From Granulosicoccaceae bacterium (GTDB lineage: Bacteria > Pseudomonadota > Gammaproteobacteria > DAOVJZ01), in NCBI GenBank assembly GCA_030632035.1, contig DAOVJZ010000043.1, positions 1 through 9,544 on the forward strand: DNA of 9,544 nucleotides, given 5' to 3'. Numbering within the stretch: the stretch's first letter is position 1; every line of letters starts with the position of its first letter. Below, one piece after another: positions 5,869 through 9,544 of the stretch. The translations under genes were made by a program, and so were the position numbers. The notes under the pieces are model-generated. The model worked only from the letters and a program-made list of their open reading frames with translations, was not told the origin of the DNA and did not search any database.

Positions 5869-8800
5869 CTATAACAATTGACTGACAACGGTAATCCCTA
5901 GAATTACAACAACAACGCCGGCATAAACGTATTCACTAAAACCAAACAAGGTCGTTCTTCGATCATCTGCCATTGTAAAGAGGTATTTAGATGCAATTTT
6001 AAAAATGGACGGAATAATCAAGAGTGTCACAATTCCAGAAGTAAATAAAATTGCCGCAATCAGATTACCAACGGTATTGTAAGGAACTAATGGTGCAAGC
6101 AATAAAGGCAGGAAGCCAATAGCAACAACTAAAAGATTCCGAATGATAGCTTGTGCTGGCTCATTAAAGTAGAGCTCCAAAGATTTTTCCCAATTTCCGG
6201 TTTGGCTATGTAAATGACGCATACGAACCATAAAATGAATTGCAAAATCAATTGCAAGCCCAATAGCCAATGCCGAGAGTACGGCTACTGGCATATCATA
6301 TGATTTACCAGCAAGCCCTAAAACACCATAAATAACCAACATAGTGAAAGTCAGGGGCAACATTGCCAGTAAACTCCACCAAATAGAACGCAGGAGGAAT
6401 ACCATAATTAGCATGACAGCCAAATAACTTCCAAGAATGGAAAACATCATGCCATTAACCATTTTGTCCTGCCAAACCACATTGATATAGTTAAGGCCAA
6501 ACCAGTCCGTCGTTACCTCCATGGGAGGTGGGTTCTGTGCAACAAACTGTTCTGTGGCTTCAATAACTTTAGTCATATCAACATTATCACCACTGTTAAG
6601 CATCAACCAGACTATCCCCTGACGAAAATCATTGGTAACAAAACGCCAGATATCCTGTGGTCGGTGACTGTTCTGATACGTCAGCAATGACTGGGCAACC
6701 GCTTGTGAAGTATCAGGAACACGGTAGTATTTTTCCTCGGCACTATGCAATTCCCGATTTACTGTTTTAACAAAGTCAGTGATTGTAATGGATTTGCCTA
6801 CAATTCCTGTCTGCAACAAATGTTCCTGTAATTCAGCCATGTAGTTAAGCATATCGGGTTGTTTGAAAATCTGATAATCCTGACGAGCCAGATCGAGATA
6901 TTCCAGCGCCGCTTCAGCCAGTTGCTCGTCCTGCCCACTTATATTATCGCTGTCCAGCACCTGCTCTATTGTCGTTTCAAGCTGGTTCAATAATTCAATC
7001 TGTGATGCATCAGCATCAGCTGCCTGCTTTAATTTATCTACCAATACACCGCTTCCAGGATATTCCTGTCGCAATTGATTCAACTTGCCATGCCATTGAC
7101 TGAGAAATGCCCCGCTATCCTCATCGGCACCCTTAAATGCAAGATAGGCCATATAGGTACCGGCAAAGTGATCATTCAATACCCGATCCGCTACACTGAT
7201 GTCGTGATCATCATGAAACCAACGTATCGGATTATCATTAACTACAATTTGTGTAATGCCGTAGATAAAACCGACCATCAACACCAGCGAGAAAGTGACG
7301 ACCATACCGGCACGTTGCAGGCTAAACTGACGCATGCCCTGCAACAAACGGGCAAGCCAGAGGTTCTCATTTTTCGGCTGTTCACTCGCCTTTATCGCCA
7401 GTGCCTCAATACGTTCTCGCTTCACCAGGAATATATATGCTGGAATAAAACTGATTGAAAGCAACCATGCCAGAATAACGCCGATACTGACAAAAATACC
7501 GAAGACCTGTACCGGTGGAATTGGCACCAGCGCCAATGATGCAAAACCGATAGCAGTAGTCATGGAGGTGTAGAACATTGGCACAAATAACTCGCGCATC
7601 ACATGTTGCATAGTCAAACGACGGCTGCGGATGCGTGGATAGAAGTCGAAAAACTCAGACAGAATATGTACCGAATCTAGGACCGCAATCGGCATGATAA
7701 AGATGGGGATCATTGAACTCATGATGTGTACTGTCTGCCCGGAGATTACCAGCAGTGACATGGTGATTATCACCGAAACCATAGCAACAACCATCGGTGC
7801 CGTGATCAACGTTAGATTACGGAAGAAGAAATACATTAATAGAAAAATAACAAACATCGCCATCGGTGCCGATATCGCCATCTGGATAAACATTTCAACA
7901 CCGAAGGAATCTTCTGCAACCGGAAGACCGGTTATGAAGTACTGTTCGTCACCCTCAAACTCCTCAATTTTTTCCTGCAGGGCACGATAGACACGGTAGC
8001 TGACATCCTTGGCGCTTAATGGCAAATAGATTGCTATCGCCTTGTCATCTGATGAAGCTAGCGTGGAATTCATCAGCGGCAATCGCTTGATCATATCTCG
8101 TACTGCCAGTGCCCCCTCACGACTTTGAGGTGGTTCCGGCATCAACCATGAAAAGCTAATGGAACCGGGACCATTCTGACCAATATTATCAACTGTGGAA
8201 GGTGACATGATATCGACACTTACTACCCCTTCGACGGACTCTCCATCATCACTATCCCAATGCTGGCGAGCGGCAAATTCGGTCAATTCATGGATACGTT
8301 TGAGGGACTCCGGGTTGTAGATGCCATCGGGGTGTGTTTCATTCACCACACCGACCACCATCAAATCATACAGGTTCATTTCCTGTTTCAGTCGATTATG
8401 CAACACCCGCGCAGGCTCATCCTCCGCCAACATGTTCTCCGGATCAGTGTCGACTTTCAGCCCATTATAGATTGGAAACTGCTCCGGCCAAATCGAGGGA
8501 ACAATGGCATGAACCGCCAGAACAAACATCACTGACAACATGGTCCAGAGGATCAGTCGTGGTCGATTCATGGAAAGTGTTGGAACAGCAAAGTAGGCTG
8601 ATTTATCGTAGAAAAACGGTAATATGGTTGCAAGCAGGCTTTTACGTACTGGCAGTTCCGCGGCAATGGAAGGGTAACGGCGCACTAACTCATCAATGGA
8701 TTTTCGGTCAAGGATCAGCACCTCACCATCTTCTTCCATAACTACATCAGCAGAATGATTCTTACCATTGAAAAATGGCTCATCTCCATAGTGCTCGCCC

Positions 8801-9396
8801 GGTAGTCGTTCACCCATAGAGGTTACACTGCCATCTGTCTCACGTCGGCTCACTCTGGCACGACCTTGAGTAATAATAAACAGCTTGTCAGCTTCATGGC
8901 CCTGACTGCATAGAACGGTTCCGGCGCTGATCTTCTCCTGCCGTTGCACCGCAATAATTTGTTCCAGATCAGCCTCTTCCAGTCGGCTAAACGCAGGGAT
9001 ACGCGACAGCTGTCGCTCTAGTCGAAGTTTATCGATAAAGTCGGCAAGCACCGGACTATTTTCCAGTAACTCGAAGAAATCTGTTTTTTCGGCACGATAG
9101 ATCTTGGTATGGGTCAAGGCTCGCACGGTACCGGTTCGAGAAACCTTCTGCATCAGGCCGATTTCACCAAAGAACTGCCCCGGCTCCAGAAGTCCCAGCG
9201 TAGTTTCAGTGCCATCAGCGTTATCCAGCACTACCGCCAGTTCGCCACTGGCCACACAAAAGAAGCTGTCTGAATGATCGCCCTGCTTAATAATCACATC
9301 ACCCGGCTGGAAAGTCTGCAGTTGAAAACATGACTGCAATTTTGATGCGTCACTGTCACTTAATTCGAATTGATGAAATATTTCACGTATATCCAT
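5869..9396 (-). CDS. Tandem cyclic-nucleotide-binding domains fused to RND/MMPL exporter
   Basis: This encodes 1175 residues, a predicted inner-membrane RND-superfamily exporter of the MMPL/COG1033 type, probably moving a lipid or hydrophobic compound by proton exchange. Cytosolic cNMP-binding-like domains come first: domain 1 (about 10-120) with FGEIGLM (76-82) and SRTGT (86-90), and domain 2 (about 133-250) with YGDEPFF (203-209) and NHSAD (213-217). The exporter follows: TM1 (about 278-300), a large periplasmic loop (300-505), TM2-TM6 (about 507-656), TM7 (about 697-717), a second periplasmic loop (718-980), TM8-TM12 (about 981-1130) and an extra C-terminal segment (about 1156-1173). TM4 carries LDSVH (Asp574) and TM10 GLAIDFAIH (Asp1050), the charged positions expected for proton relay. 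AGGGGA precedes the ATG. It lies 11 bases after an outer-membrane-like gene, implying an operon. The substrate is unknown. Confidence 0.93.
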   Translation of the reverse strand: MDIREIFHQFELSDSDASKLQSCFQLQTFQPGDVIIKQGDHSDSFFCVASGELAVVLDNADGTETTLGLLEPGQFFGEIGLMQKVSRTGTVRALTHTKIYRAEKTDFFELLENSPVLADFIDKLRLERQLSRIPAFSRLEEADLEQIIAVQRQEKISAGTVLCSQGHEADKLFIITQGRARVSRRETDGSVTSMGERLPGEHYGDEPFFNGKNHSADVVMEEDGEVLILDRKSIDELVRRYPSIAAELPVRKSLLATILPFFYDKSAYFAVPTLSMNRPRLILWTMLSVMFVLAVHAIVPSIWPEQFPIYNGLKVDTDPENMLAEDEPARVLHNRLKQEMNLYDLMVVGVVNETHPDGIYNPESLKRIHELTEFAARQHWDSDDGESVEGVVSVDIMSPSTVDNIGQNGPGSISFSWLMPEPPQSREGALAVRDMIKRLPLMNSTLASSDDKAIAIYLPLSAKDVSYRVYRALQEKIEEFEGDEQYFITGLPVAEDSFGVEMFIQMAISAPMAMFVIFLLMYFFFRNLTLITAPMVVAMVSVIITMSLLVISGQTVHIMSSMIPIFIMPIAVLDSVHILSEFFDFYPRIRSRRLTMQHVMRELFVPMFYTSMTTAIGFASLALVPIPPVQVFGIFVSIGVILAWLLSISFIPAYIFLVKRERIEALAIKASEQPKNENLWLARLLQGMRQFSLQRAGMVVTFSLVLMVGFIYGITQIVVNDNPIRWFHDDHDISVADRVLNDHFAGTYMAYLAFKGADEDSGAFLSQWHGKLNQLRQEYPGSGVLVDKLKQAADADASQIELLNQLETTIEQVLDSDNISGQDEQLAEAALEYLDLARQDYQIFKQPDMLNYMAELQEHLLQTGIVGKSITITDFVKTVNRELHSAEEKYYRVPDTSQAVAQSLLTYQNSHRPQDIWRFVTNDFRQGIVWLMLNSGDNVDMTKVIEATEQFVAQNPPPMEVTTDWFGLNYINVVWQDKMVNGMMFSILGSYLAVMLIMVFLLRSIWWSLLAMLPLTFTMLVIYGVLGLAGKSYDMPVAVLSALAIGLAIDFAIHFMVRMRHLHSQTGNWEKSLELYFNEPAQAIIRNLLVVAIGFLPLLLAPLVPYNTVGNLIAAILFTSGIVTLLIIPSIFKIASKYLFTMADDRRTTLFGFSEYVYAGVVVVILGITVVSQLL

Positions 9397-9407
9397 TTAT
9401 TGTTCCC
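9397..9407 (-). promoter_or_regulatory. Ribosome binding site of the exporter gene
   Basis: On the minus strand the spacer reads GGGGAACAATA before the ATG at 9396. With the preceding base it forms AGGGGA, a strong Shine-Dalgarno sequence whose first bases are the end of the upstream gene's TAG stop. This fixes the exporter start and suggests translational coupling. Confidence 0.6.
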
Positions 9408-9542
9408 CTATTTAACCGAGCCAGCAAAGCTGTAACGCACCATGACATAATAGTTACTGTTATATTTAAACTGCCCCATAGAGGCATAAGGTTCATTGTC
9501 CCTGACATCGACCCAGGTACCACCAACCTCCATTGATAAACA
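9408..9542 (-). CDS. C-terminal end of a probable outer-membrane beta-barrel protein (partial)
   Basis: Only the last 44 residues and the TAG stop are in the window; the gene continues past the right edge. The segment shows alternating aromatic and polar residues (MEVGGTWVDV, MGQFKYNSNYYVMVRYSF) as in the final strands of a beta-barrel, followed by AGSVK. RND/MMPL exporters of this type are often encoded beside outer-membrane beta-barrel proteins such as the DUF1302 group, which this could be, but the fragment is too short to assign. Another frame is also open here, but its sequence has no comparable pattern. The stop is 11 bases from the exporter start. Confidence 0.6.
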   Translation of the reverse strand, partial: CLSMEVGGTWVDVRDNEPYASMGQFKYNSNYYVMVRYSFAGSVK

Positions 9543-9544
9543 AT

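Noticed and set aside
7075..8741. Several plus-strand open frames of 79-135 residues opposite the exporter gene
   Set aside because: They are shadows of the minus-strand exporter, which has continuous domain structure. None has recognisable motifs.
9397..9544. Alternative open frame at the right edge on the minus strand
   Set aside because: It runs into the exporter start without a stop and lacks the beta-barrel-like pattern of the frame ending at 9408.
1..9544. CRISPR array, tRNA or rRNA genes, toxin-antitoxin pair, phage or intact insertion sequence
   Set aside because: No regularly spaced repeats, RNA-gene folds, integrase or complete transposase frame, or target-site duplications were seen.

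Overview
The window looks like the chromosome of a gammaproteobacterium of moderate GC content (judged by eye, low-to-mid forties percent), probably an aquatic or biofilm-forming one. The grounds are the PEP-CTERM/VPLPA-type sorting tails, a consensus sigma-54 promoter, a COG1033-type RND/MMPL exporter preceded by an outer-membrane-like gene, and GGAG-type ribosome binding sites. No genus can be named from this stretch. I see no tRNA, rRNA, CRISPR array or intact mobile element.

Left part (1-3778), signalling. A 389-residue protein with a cyclic-nucleotide-binding fold (65-1234, +) is followed by a small cysteine-containing protein of unknown function (1376-1579, -) and a 589-residue GAF / PP2C-type (SpoIIE/RsbU) phosphatase / HATPase-like protein (1876-3645, +). 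The phosphatase motifs are intact, but the HATPase-like domain has lost its ATP-binding motifs. The first and third proteins share an arginine-rich DRR...RR motif at opposite ends. A symmetrical A-tract/T-tract hairpin at 3717-3753 closes this block and the next.

Middle part (3779-5868), a decayed PEP-CTERM locus on the minus strand. Read in that direction it has a 23-base dyad (5554-5576), a perfect -24/-12 sigma-54 promoter (5472-5487), a fragment of a sigma-54 activator that stops just after its Walker A motif (5366-5031), a PEP-CTERM gene split by a frameshift (5029-4671), and an intact PEP-CTERM gene (4483-3779). The arrangement matches sigma-54 control of exosortase-sorted surface proteins, with a damaged activator and one damaged target. 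No exosortase gene lies in the window. The 5388-5868 gap also holds a probable remnant of a REP-associated (Y1) transposase gene and a long hairpin with features of a bidirectional terminator.

Right part (5869-9544), an export operon on the minus strand. The 3' end of a probable outer-membrane beta-barrel gene (9408-9542) is followed after 11 bases by a 1175-residue protein that fuses two cyclic-nucleotide-binding domains to a complete RND/MMPL exporter. Three cyclic-nucleotide-type domains in under 10 kb suggest ligand-controlled surface or envelope functions. Any link between the left, middle and right blocks is inference from proximity only.
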